DNA from: Elusimicrobiota bacterium
Lineage (GTDB): Bacteria > Elusimicrobiota > Elusimicrobia > UBA1565
Assembly (NCBI GenBank): GCA_003450735.1
Contig: DMEZ01000022.1
Location: 1-42,054, forward strand
Length of the DNA stretch: 42,054 nt
Reading direction: 5' to 3'
Shown here in pieces: positions 1 to 8,526 of the stretch. Each line of letters opens with the position of its first letter. The stretch's first letter is position 1. The position numbers and the translations under genes were made by a program. The notes under the pieces were generated by a model, which saw only the letters and a list, made by a program, of their open reading frames with translations, was not told the origin of the DNA and did not search any database.

Positions 1-928
<928 letters not shown>

Positions 929-1075
929 AGCTGTTACGCCTTAAATCGGAGTGAATTGACCTCGTTTAATGACCCCTGCCGATACGCTGGCAGGGACCTT
1001 GCACACCTATTTTGATCCTTATTTTATCCCTCGCATCCTTCCGGATGCTCAGGATGCCCATTCGCTCGCAAACCG

Positions 1076-1090
1076 ATTGTCAAAGAACAA
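1076..1090 (-). promoter_or_regulatory. boxA-like antitermination element in the 16S leader
   Basis: The minus strand reads TTGTTCTTTGACAAT here, between the rRNA promoter and the 16S 5' end. This resembles the boxA sequence (TGYTCTTTRAMA type) used by NusB/NusE antitermination complexes on rRNA operons. Position and sequence both fit; function is inferred. Two small hairpins follow in the leader: a 6-bp stem at 1033-1048 and a 7-bp stem at 974-995 with arms CCCTGCC/GGCAGGG. The second could be part of a processing stalk. Confidence 0.6.
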
Positions 1091-1163
1091 AACCCTCTTC
1101 GCCCCTTCCTGCAGCCGGGGGAGTTTCCCCACCGCCAAGTCTCACGACTTGTTCAGTGATGAA

Positions 1164-1192
1164 ATTCTATCACAGTCCCCGAAAAATGTCAA
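1164..1192 (-). promoter_or_regulatory. Promoter of the 16S rRNA gene
   Basis: On the minus strand TTGACA (1187-1192) and TAGAAT (1164-1169) are separated by exactly 17 bp, a near-consensus housekeeping promoter. An A/T-rich stretch lies just upstream of the -35 box (about 1193-1203) and could act as an UP element. Transcription would start near 1157 and give a leader of roughly 230 nt before mature 16S. The -35 box lies within 4 bp of the stop codon of the upstream lipoprotein gene, so no terminator fits between them. Confidence 0.85.
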
Positions 1193-1195
1193 GCG

Positions 1196-2242
1196 TTATT
1201 TTTCTCGACGGAGATTCGGCTTCACGCGCTCTTGCGCCGCGGACTTCTTCGCGCGGAAATCGTGGACCGGCACGTCGTTCCTCCCCGCGAGTCTGAGCGG
1301 GCGCAAGTCGTTGCCGGGAAGGACGACCGTCTGCGGCACGGCCTCGCGCAGCGCGCGCAGCACATGCAGGCTGCGCCAGTAGAGCGTCAGGTCTTCGACC
1401 TGGCTCTTGAGCGGCAGGGCGAGGTCGAGGTAGTTGTCGACGACGAAGGCCGCGCCGCCGGCGAGCATCACGGGGCCTCCGTCGAGGATCGCGAGGACGC
1501 CCATCGTCCCCGGCGTGCGCCCCGCGAGGTCGGCGAGGTAGAGCGTGCCGTCGTCGAAGAGATCGAGGCAGTGGACGATGGGCCCGCAGGCCGGCCGCGC
1601 GTCGATGTCGACGAGCTTGACGCGGGGCGCGAGGACGGTGAGCGCGAGCGAGGCCGCCTCGTCTTTGGCGACGCGGGCCTTGCGCCACTCCCACTCCGCC
1701 CGCGCGACGACGATCGTCGCGTTCTCGAAGAAGGCGGCCATCCCGGCGCGCTCGGGCGCGAGGCTCGAGAGGACGATCCACTTGACGCTGTCCGTCGAGA
1801 CTCCCGCCGCCGAGAGCTGGCTGACGATGTCCTGCCCCTTGCGGGACCGGTATTGGGGCACCGCGGGATCGACCACGCTCAGGAGGAAGCTGCCGCCGCC
1901 GACGGTCTGCCGCGAGAGGCCGGTGTCGACGAGGATGTTCCCCTCCTTCGGGTGCGAGACGAGGAACGCCGGCACGTCCAGCCTGAGCTTGGCGTGCCAG
2001 CTCTTCATGGCGCTGACGACCTCCCCCCTGACGAGCATCCTCCCGGTATTGAAGCCCATCATGGCGACCCCGGCGTATTTGCGCCGATTGATGAGGTCGA
2101 GAGCGAAGGTCTTGGGCGGCTTGGGGATGTCCAGGGGGGCGGGCGGAGGCTTGGTGAGGCGTTCGGCAAGGATGGAGCTGGGAACGGCGGAGTAGCCGGC
2201 GCAGCCGGGCAGCAGGGCCAGGAACAACAAATAACGCTTCAT
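1196..2242 (-). CDS. Lipoprotein with a metallo-beta-lactamase-like fold, metal ligands apparently lost
   Basis: This 348-residue protein starts with a lipoprotein signal (hydrophobic run ending LLPGC, Cys14), so it is predicted to be anchored in the envelope. The body resembles AHL-lactonase-type MBL hydrolases: NILVDTGLS near residue 105, then WIVLSSLAPERAG where the family has a THLHxDHxG motif, then GRTPGTMG where the family has GHTPGH. The HxHxDH residues and the later His are all replaced, so hydrolase activity is unlikely; a binding or structural role is an inference. The start codon overlaps the stop of the upstream secreted-protein gene by 4 bp (ATGA), so the two are translationally coupled. 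The family assignment rests on motif spacing and is moderately sure. Confidence 0.75.
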   Translation of the reverse strand: MKRYLLFLALLPGCAGYSAVPSSILAERLTKPPPAPLDIPKPPKTFALDLINRRKYAGVAMMGFNTGRMLVRGEVVSAMKSWHAKLRLDVPAFLVSHPKEGNILVDTGLSRQTVGGGSFLLSVVDPAVPQYRSRKGQDIVSQLSAAGVSTDSVKWIVLSSLAPERAGMAAFFENATIVVARAEWEWRKARVAKDEAASLALTVLAPRVKLVDIDARPACGPIVHCLDLFDDGTLYLADLAGRTPGTMGVLAILDGGPVMLAGGAAFVVDNYLDLALPLKSQVEDLTLYWRSLHVLRALREAVPQTVVLPGNDLRPLRLAGRNDVPVHDFRAKKSAAQERVKPNLRREK

Positions 2243-2769
2243 TTTACTGTCTTTTCTTCCAGAACCAAGTTCAATAGGACGCGGTCTTTAGATGATTCGT
2301 ATGATTTTACGACCTTTTCCAGATGGGATCGGAGCTCTCCAGCCAGTTCCGACACCGCGGGCATGCGCTTGAGGGCGTCTGCCTCAGCCTCCGCATCGCT
2401 TTTCAAACGGATGAGTTTCTCCGTTGCTTCCTCTATATACGAGCTGTTGTCGTCTTTCTGACTCGAACGTTTGATGGATATTGTTTTCTTCAATTGCTGC
2501 AATGCTTTTTCAGCACCCTTCCGCGAGATCCTGTACGAAAGCTGCTGGTACTTGCCGTCCTTCGTGTTTGGAAAATTCTCCAGAGGCTGGGTGAGCTCTC
2601 CGCCGTTCTTATTTAAAACATCCAGTATTTTCTCTTTATTTTTAATCAGATTCTTCACTTCGAGGTCGTAATGCCAGAACGCTCCGTACTCGCGGACCGG
2701 ATAGGTCTTGAGCCAGGACGGCTCGGCCCCGTATGCAAAAAGCGCTGATAATAGAATTAGTTTTATCAT
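2239..2769 (-). CDS. Secreted protein of unknown function, DUF4349-like layout
   Basis: The 176-residue product starts with a short signal peptide (MIKLILLSALFAYGAEPSW). A predicted alpha-helical, Lys/Glu-rich region follows, with an alternating charged pattern (residues about 110-165) that suggests a coiled coil. The order beta-like segment (LSYRIS), long coiled coil, final beta strand (LLNLVLEEK) resembles DUF4349 envelope proteins, but I cannot confirm homology. The DNA is clearly more AT-rich than the flanking EF-G and lipoprotein genes. It overlaps the downstream MBL-like lipoprotein gene by 4 bp. Its GAGG ribosome-binding site lies directly after the U-tract of the EF-G terminator, leaving no space for a private promoter. 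Confidence 0.7.
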   Translation of the reverse strand: MIKLILLSALFAYGAEPSWLKTYPVREYGAFWHYDLEVKNLIKNKEKILDVLNKNGGELTQPLENFPNTKDGKYQQLSYRISRKGAEKALQQLKKTISIKRSSQKDDNSSYIEEATEKLIRLKSDAEAEADALKRMPAVSELAGELRSHLEKVVKSYESSKDRVLLNLVLEEKTVK

Positions 2770-2777
2770 ATCGCCTC

Positions 2778-2809
2778 AAAAAAAGCCGAGGCCCCGATGG
2801 GGCCTCGGC
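2778..2809 (-). terminator. Intrinsic terminator after the EF-G-like gene
   Basis: Read on the minus strand, an 11-bp perfect stem GCCGAGGCCCC / GGGGCCTCGGC (2785-2795 and 2799-2809) with a 3-nt loop is followed by seven T residues (2778-2784). This is a textbook Rho-independent terminator, 27 bp past the EF-G-like stop codon. On the plus strand the hairpin is not followed by a T-run, so it works in one direction only. Confidence 0.95.
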
Positions 2810-2835
2810 TCTCGGTCGGCCCTTCGGCCCTCCGC

Positions 2836-4899
2836 CTAGTCCTCGTCCTTCTGCTCGACCTTGCCCGCCTTCGCCTTCTCCACGATGCCCGGCACCAGGC
2901 TCGAGGGCACGACCTCGTAGTGCGAGAAGGTCATGGTGTAGGTGCCGCGGCCGCCGGTGATGGACTTCATCTCGTTGACGTACTTGTACATCTCGTCGAG
3001 CGGGACCTTGGCCGTGATGGTCTGCGCGCCCTCCGCGGCTTCCATGCCCATGACCCGGCCGCGGTGCTGGTTGAGGCTGCCGGCGATGTCGCCCATGAAC
3101 TCCTCGGGCACGACGAACTCGACGTCCATGATGGGTTCGAGCAGGACGGGCTTCGCCTTCTCCATGGACTCCTTGAAGGCCCTGCGGGCCGCGACTTGGA
3201 AGGCGATGTCCTTGGAGTCCACCGGGTGCGTCTTGCCGTCGTAGACGATGGCCCGCACGTCGACGACCGGGAAGCCGGCGAGGATGCCCGTGCCCAGCGT
3301 GGCCCGGATGCCCTTCTCGCAGCTCACGATGAACGGCCCGGGGATGTTGCCGCCCTTGACCTCGTTGACGAACTCGAAGCCCACGCCCCGCTGGACCGGC
3401 TCGACGCGCAGCCAGACCTCGGCGAACTGGCCCGAGCCGCCCGTCTGCTTCTTGTGCCGGTAGGTCGCGTTGCCCTTCCCCATGATGGTTTCTTTATAGG
3501 GGACCTTCGGGGTGCCCAGGTCCACCTGCACGCCGAAGCGGAGCTTCATGCGGTTGATCATCGTGGTGATGTGGATGTCGCCCATCCCGTTGACGATCAT
3601 CTCCTTGGTCTGCTCGTCGCGGGAGATCTTGAAGGTCGGGTCCTCGGCGGTCAGCTTGTGCAGGGCGGTCGAGATCTTCTCCTCGTCGTCCCGGGTCTTC
3701 GGCTTGAGGGAGTAGGAGATGGCCGGATCCGGGAACTGGATGGGGTCGAACTTCAGGGGAGTCTTCTCGTCGGACATGGAGTCGTTGGTGCCGGTGTTCT
3801 TGAGCTTGGCGACGCAGCCGATGTCGCCGGCCTGGATGGACTCCATCTGCACCTGCGCCTTGCCCATGAGGCTGAAGACCTGCCCGATCTTCTCCTTCGC
3901 GCCCTTGTCCACGTTGTAGAACCCGGAGTTGGCCTGCATCTTGCCCGAGAAGATCTTGAAGATGGTGATCTGCCCGAGGTAGGGGTCGGAGAGGGTCTTG
4001 AAGACGTGGGCCGCGAGCGGGCCCGCGGGGTCCGCCCCCAGGGAGACCTTCTCGGATTTGTTCTGGTCGGTCGCCTCGACCTTGGGCATGTCGGCCGGGG
4101 AGGGCGCGTAGTCCGTGAGGACCCCGAGCAGCTCCTTGACGCCGATCTCCTTCGTCACGGCCCCGCAGAGGACGGGCATCACCTTGCCTTCCACGACCGC
4201 CTTCCTCAGCGCGCCCTTCAGCTCGTCGGCGCTCAGCTCGCCCTTCTCGAGATACTTCTCCAGCAGGGCGTCGTCGGACTCGGCGATGGTTTCGGTGAAG
4301 GCGTCGGCGGCGGCCTTGGCCTTGGCCGCGTCCTCGCCCGCGAGCCCCTCGAGCCCCTGGCGGGTCAGCAGGTTCGCGATCCCCTTGAAGCCGGACTCCT
4401 TTCCGACGGGCCAGGCCATCGGGACGCACTTCTTGCCGAACTTCTTCTGCAGGCCCTCGATGCACCTCTCGAAATCCGCGTGCTCCTTGTCGAGCTTGTT
4501 GATGAAGATCACGACGGCCGCGCCCTTCTGCTGGGCCATCTTCACGCCCCTCTCGGCTCCGATCTCGACCCCGCCGGTGGCGTTCACGACCACGAGCCCG
4601 GTGTCGACGGCCCTCAGCCCGCCCACGAGCTCGCCGATGAAATCCGTGTAGCCGGGAGTGTCGATCATGTTGACCTTGACCGGACCGGAGACGAGGCTGA
4701 TGAGGGTGGAGGCCAGGGAGCACTTGCGCTCCTTCTCGTCCTCGTTGTAGTCCGAGACCGTGTTGCCCTCGTTGACCGAGCCCATCCGCTGGACCGCGCC
4801 CACGGAAAAGAGGAGAGCCTCCACCAGGGAGGTCTTGCCGCAGCCGGAATGGCCGAGCAGGATGAGGTTTCTGATGTTCTTGGATTCGAAGGTCGGCAT
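2836..4899 (-). CDS. Elongation factor G-like translational GTPase (EF-G-2 type)
   Basis: This 687-residue protein has the full EF-G domain series. The GTPase P-loop GHSGCGKT is at residues 16-23, DTPGY at 80-84 and NKLD at 134-137; then come domain II, domain III and the domain IV/V region ending in a short acidic tail (EQKDED). The switch I segment reads ERKCSLAST in place of the RGITI of canonical EF-G. With the opening IRNLILLGHSG this points to the EF-G-2/EF-G-like paralogue rather than the main FusA. These paralogues bind ribosomes; their exact role (translocation, recycling or stress) varies by lineage. An AGGAG site precedes the ATG, a promoter lies at 4944-4971, and a strong terminator follows, so the gene appears monocistronic. 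Confidence 0.93.
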   Translation of the reverse strand: MPTFESKNIRNLILLGHSGCGKTSLVEALLFSVGAVQRMGSVNEGNTVSDYNEDEKERKCSLASTLISLVSGPVKVNMIDTPGYTDFIGELVGGLRAVDTGLVVVNATGGVEIGAERGVKMAQQKGAAVVIFINKLDKEHADFERCIEGLQKKFGKKCVPMAWPVGKESGFKGIANLLTRQGLEGLAGEDAAKAKAAADAFTETIAESDDALLEKYLEKGELSADELKGALRKAVVEGKVMPVLCGAVTKEIGVKELLGVLTDYAPSPADMPKVEATDQNKSEKVSLGADPAGPLAAHVFKTLSDPYLGQITIFKIFSGKMQANSGFYNVDKGAKEKIGQVFSLMGKAQVQMESIQAGDIGCVAKLKNTGTNDSMSDEKTPLKFDPIQFPDPAISYSLKPKTRDDEEKISTALHKLTAEDPTFKISRDEQTKEMIVNGMGDIHITTMINRMKLRFGVQVDLGTPKVPYKETIMGKGNATYRHKKQTGGSGQFAEVWLRVEPVQRGVGFEFVNEVKGGNIPGPFIVSCEKGIRATLGTGILAGFPVVDVRAIVYDGKTHPVDSKDIAFQVAARRAFKESMEKAKPVLLEPIMDVEFVVPEEFMGDIAGSLNQHRGRVMGMEAAEGAQTITAKVPLDEMYKYVNEMKSITGGRGTYTMTFSHYEVVPSSLVPGIVEKAKAGKVEQKDED

Positions 4900-4943
4900 A
4901 AAATCGCTCCTGGGAGGGATTCAACGGCGAACGGATGTATACC

Positions 4944-4971
4944 TCTATAATTAAACGCGCGGAGCTGTCAA
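4944..4971 (-). promoter_or_regulatory. Promoter of the EF-G-like gene
   Basis: On the minus strand TTGACA (4966-4971) and TATAGA (4944-4949) are separated by 16 bp. Initiation near 4937 would give a leader of about 40 nt containing the AGGAG ribosome-binding site. The -35 box is only 9 bp from the -10 box assigned to the divergent metH gene, so the two polymerase footprints would overlap. Confidence 0.75.
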
Positions 4972-4980
4972 GAATTAGAA

Positions 4981-4986
4981 TATAAT
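4981..4986 (+). promoter_or_regulatory. -10 box of metH, leaderless geometry
   Basis: A perfect TATAAT lies 9 nt before the metH ATG with no Shine-Dalgarno sequence in between, so transcription would start within a few bases of the start codon. No recognisable -35 box lies 16-18 bp upstream. The same arrangement recurs at several other operon heads in the window. Confidence 0.65.
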
Positions 4987-4995
4987 CCCACTTCC

Positions 4996-7900
4996 ATGCA
5001 CGGTTTCAGGCGTTTCAAGGACCGCGGCCGCGACGAGGAACTCCGGGAGCTGCTGGCCCGGCGCATCCTGATGCTCGACGGCGGGATGGGCACCGTCCTC
5101 CAGTCCGCGGACCTGGGCTGCGCCGACTTCGGCGGCGCCCGCTACGAAGGCTGCAACGAGCACCTCGCCCTCACCCGCCCGGACGCCATCGCCCAGGTCC
5201 ACGCGGACTACTTCGACGCCGGCGCCGACATCGTGGAGACGGACACCTTCGGGGCCGTGCGCCATGTGCTCGCGGAGTACGGGCTCGAGCACAAGGTCGC
5301 CGAGATCAACATCGCGGCCGCCCGCCTCGCCGTGCGCGAGGCCGCGCGGTTCTCGAGCAAGGACCGCCCCCGCTTCGTCGCGGGGTCCCTGGGCCCCGGC
5401 ACGAAGACCATCCTCGTCACGGGCGGCATCACCTTCGACGAGGTGCGCCGCGCCCACGCCGAGCAGGCCCGCGCACTTCTGGAAGGCGGCTGCGACCTCC
5501 TGCTCCTCGAGACCCAGCAGGACACCCTGAACGTGAAGGCCTCCCTGCTGGGGATGCAGGACGCCTTCGAGCGCTCGGGCCGCTCCATCCCGGTGATGCT
5601 CTCCGTGTCGGTGGAGACCATGGGCACCCTGCTGGGAGGACAGACCATCGAGGCGCTCTACGCCTCGGTCGAGCACTTCCCCCTGCTGGCCCTCGGCCTC
5701 AACTGCGCGACGGGGCCGGACTTCATGACCGACCACCTGCGCGCCCTCGCTTCGATCTCGCGCTTCCCGGTCCTCGTCTACCCGAACGCCGGGCTGCCCG
5801 ATGAGCACGGCCGCTACGGAGAATCCCCCGCGACCTTCGCCGCCAAGATGGCGCGCTTCGCCTCCGAAGGCTGGCTGAACCTGGCGGGCGGCTGCTGCGG
5901 GACGACCCCGGCACACATCCGCGCCGCCGCCGAGGCCCTGCGCACCCTTCCGCCCCGCCGGCCCGTGCTCGAGCGCCGCTCGCTCCTGAGCGGGATGGAG
6001 CCCCTCGTCCTCGAGGACGACCGGCGCCCGGCCCTGGTCGGCGAACGAACCAACGTCATCGGCTCGCGCATCTTCAAGGACCTCATCGCCCGCGAAGGCT
6101 TCGAGGAGGCCTCCGAGGTCGCCCGCCGGCAGGTGCGCGGCGGGGCGCACATCGTGGACCTCTGCCTGGCCAACCCCGACCGGGACGAGAAGGCGGACAT
6201 GGAGCGCTTCCTCCCCTTCCTCGTCCGGAAGGTGAAGGTCCCCTGGATGATCGACTCGACCGACCCCGCGGTCCTCGAGGCCGCCCTGCGCCTGTGCCCG
6301 GGCAAGGCCGTCATCAACTCGGTCAACCTGGAGGACGGGGAGGAGCGCCTGAAGGCCGTCGTGCCGCTCGCGCGGCGCTACGGGGCGGCCCTCGTGGTGG
6401 GCGCCATCGACGAGGACAAGACGGCGGGCATGGCTTTGACCCGCGAGCGCAAGCTCGCCGTGGCGCGCCGCTGCCACGCGCTCCTGACGCAGAGCTACGG
6501 CGTGCCGGAGGAGGACCTCTACTTCGACCCCCTGGTCTTCCCCTGCGCGGCCGGCGACAAGGGCTACTACGGCTCCGCCGCGGAGACGATCGAGGGCGTG
6601 CGGCTCATCAAGCGCGAGTTCCCGCGCTCCAAGACCGTGCTCGGCATCTCCAACGTCTCCTTCGGCCTGCCTCCGGCCGGCCGCGAAGTCCTCAACGCCG
6701 TCTTCCTCCACCACTGCGTGGAGGCGGGGCTCGACCTCGCCATCGTCAACTCCGAGAAGCTGGCCCGCTACTCGGCCCTGCCGGAGGAGGAGCGTTTGCT
6801 GGCCGAGCGCCTGCTCTTCTGGAAGGGCCCCGGCGACCCGGCCCTGCCCCCGGGAGCCGACCCGGTCGGCGAGTTCGCCGCGCGCTACCGCGACGCGAAG
6901 CCCAAGGCGGCGGCCTCCGAAAGGGCCAAGCTGCCCGCCGCCGAGCGGGTGGCCCGCTGCGTGGTCGAGGGCTCCAAGGAGGGCCTCCTGGAGGGGCTCG
7001 ACGAACTGCTGAAGGCCTCCAAGCCGCTCGATATCGTCAACGGCCCGCTCATGAAGGGGATGGACGAGGTCGGCCGGCTCTTCGCGGCCAACCAGATGAT
7101 CGTCGCCGAGGTCCTGCAGTCGGCCGAGGTCATGAAGGCCGCGGTGGCCCACCTCGAGCCCCACATGGACCACGCCTCGGCCGCGAAGCGCGGGAAGGTC
7201 CTGCTCGCCACGGTCAAGGGCGACGTGCACGACATCGGCAAGAACCTCGTCCACATCATCCTCAAGAACAACGGCTACGAGATCGCCGACCTGGGGATCA
7301 AGGTCGAGCCGCAGGCGCTCATCGACGCCGTGCGCGCGCACAAGCCCGACCTGGTAGGGCTCTCGGGCCTGCTGGTGAAGTCCACCCAGCAGATGGCCGC
7401 GACCGCCTCGGACATGAAGGCCGCCGGCCTCAGCGTCCCGATGCTCGTGGGCGGCGCCGCCCTGACCGCCCGCTTCACGGCCTCCCGCATCGCCCCCGCC
7501 TACGGCAGCCCGGTGCTCTACGCCAAGGACGCCATGATCGGCCTGGCTTTGGCCCACCAGCTCCAGGACCCCGCGCGCAGGGGAGCGCTCCTTGAGGAGA
7601 ACCAGCGCCAGCAGGAGGGTCTGGCGCAGGCCTCTGCCGCCGCCCAGGCTCCGCGCTCGGCAAGCGCGGAACCGCGCGGAGCCGCGGTTTCGACCGTGCC
7701 CCCAGCCGCGGACATCCCCTCCCCGCCCGACCTCAAGCTCCACGTCCACGAGGACTTCGACCTAGAGCGCATCTTCGGCTACATCAACCCGGTCATGCTC
7801 TACGGCAAGCACCTGGGGCTCAAGGGCTCCCTGGAAGAGCTGCTCGAGAAGAACGACCCCAAGGCCCTCGACCTGCACGCGAAGGTGCGTGCGCTCCAGT

Positions 7901-8526
7901 CCGAGGCGCTGGACAAGAAGCTGCTCAAGCCCCGCGCGGTCGTGAAGTTCTTCCCGGCCCAGGGCGAGGGGGACTCCCTCATCCTCTATGACTCGGCCCA
8001 CGAGCCGCGCGCCGCGGTGGAGACCTTCACCTTCCCGCGCCAGCTCTCGGGCGAGCGCCTCTGCCTGGCGGACTTCGTCGCCCCTAAGAGCTCCGGGCGC
8101 GTCGACTACGTCGCCCTGTTCGTGGTCACCTGCGGGGAAGGCGTGCGCGAGCTCTCCGAGCGCCTGCGCGAGAGCGGCGACTACCTGCGCTCGCACGCGC
8201 TCCAGGCGCTCGCCCTCGAGAGCGCCGAGGGCTTCGCCGAGCTGCTCCATGAGCGCCTGCGCTCGATGTGGGGCATCCCGGATGCGGTCGGCATGACACT
8301 CAAGGAGAAGTTCCAGGCCCGCTACCGCGGCATCCGGGTCAGCTTCGGCTACCCGGCCTGCCCGGCCATCGAGGACCAGGCCAAGCTCTTCCGCCTGCTC
8401 GAGCCGGAGAAGCGCATCGGGGTGCGCCTGACCGAGGGCTACATGATGGACCCGGAGGCCAGCGTCTCGGCCCTCGTCCTCCACCACCCCGAGGGCCGCT
8501 ATTTCTCGGTCGGCCCGACCGCCTGA
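4996..8526 (+). CDS. metH: Cobalamin-dependent methionine synthase
   Basis: This 1176-residue enzyme transfers a methyl group from methyl-tetrahydrofolate to homocysteine through cobalamin. All four modules are visible in order. The homocysteine domain (about 20-320) has zinc ligands Cys237 (GLNC) and Cys300-Cys301 (GGCCGT). The pterin domain starts at VGERTNVIGS (about 350-620). The cobalamin cap and Rossmann domain (about 650-880) carry DVHDIGKNL with axial His745. The C-terminal AdoMet reactivation domain (about 915-1176) includes RLTEGYMMDP. An Ala/Pro/Ser-rich linker (about 875-915) joins the last two. The enzyme is full length. The ATG at 4996 is chosen because TATAAT sits just upstream and the folded region begins soon after. 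The stop overlaps the next start by one base (TGATG). Confidence 0.97.
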   Translation: MHGFRRFKDRGRDEELRELLARRILMLDGGMGTVLQSADLGCADFGGARYEGCNEHLALTRPDAIAQVHADYFDAGADIVETDTFGAVRHVLAEYGLEHKVAEINIAAARLAVREAARFSSKDRPRFVAGSLGPGTKTILVTGGITFDEVRRAHAEQARALLEGGCDLLLLETQQDTLNVKASLLGMQDAFERSGRSIPVMLSVSVETMGTLLGGQTIEALYASVEHFPLLALGLNCATGPDFMTDHLRALASISRFPVLVYPNAGLPDEHGRYGESPATFAAKMARFASEGWLNLAGGCCGTTPAHIRAAAEALRTLPPRRPVLERRSLLSGMEPLVLEDDRRPALVGERTNVIGSRIFKDLIAREGFEEASEVARRQVRGGAHIVDLCLANPDRDEKADMERFLPFLVRKVKVPWMIDSTDPAVLEAALRLCPGKAVINSVNLEDGEERLKAVVPLARRYGAALVVGAIDEDKTAGMALTRERKLAVARRCHALLTQSYGVPEEDLYFDPLVFPCAAGDKGYYGSAAETIEGVRLIKREFPRSKTVLGISNVSFGLPPAGREVLNAVFLHHCVEAGLDLAIVNSEKLARYSALPEEERLLAERLLFWKGPGDPALPPGADPVGEFAARYRDAKPKAAASERAKLPAAERVARCVVEGSKEGLLEGLDELLKASKPLDIVNGPLMKGMDEVGRLFAANQMIVAEVLQSAEVMKAAVAHLEPHMDHASAAKRGKVLLATVKGDVHDIGKNLVHIILKNNGYEIADLGIKVEPQALIDAVRAHKPDLVGLSGLLVKSTQQMAATASDMKAAGLSVPMLVGGAALTARFTASRIAPAYGSPVLYAKDAMIGLALAHQLQDPARRGALLEENQRQQEGLAQASAAAQAPRSASAEPRGAAVSTVPPAADIPSPPDLKLHVHEDFDLERIFGYINPVMLYGKHLGLKGSLEELLEKNDPKALDLHAKVRALQSEALDKKLLKPRAVVKFFPAQGEGDSLILYDSAHEPRAAVETFTFPRQLSGERLCLADFVAPKSSGRVDYVALFVVTCGEGVRELSERLRESGDYLRSHALQALALESAEGFAELLHERLRSMWGIPDAVGMTLKEKFQARYRGIRVSFGYPACPAIEDQAKLFRLLEPEKRIGVRLTEGYMMDPEASVSALVLHHPEGRYFSVGPTA

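Noticed and set aside
1055..1083. A second rRNA promoter using TTGACA at 1078-1083 on the minus strand.
   Set aside because: No -10 box is found 16-18 bp downstream; the hexamer is part of the boxA-like element.
3808..3828. A further GGCGAC...TGTCGCC inverted repeat, similar to the island operator.
   Set aside because: It lies inside the EF-G-like coding sequence, lacks the final A of the left half-site and has a different spacer. It is explained by codon content in GC-rich DNA.
4975..7749. A 924-codon open frame antisense to metH, and similar long antisense frames over the EF-G-like gene (2797-4950) and the serine protease (32104-34698).
   Set aside because: These are expected in very GC-rich DNA opposite a real gene. 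The sense frames have full domain signatures, and the antisense translations are low-complexity Arg/Gly/Leu-rich text without any recognisable motif.
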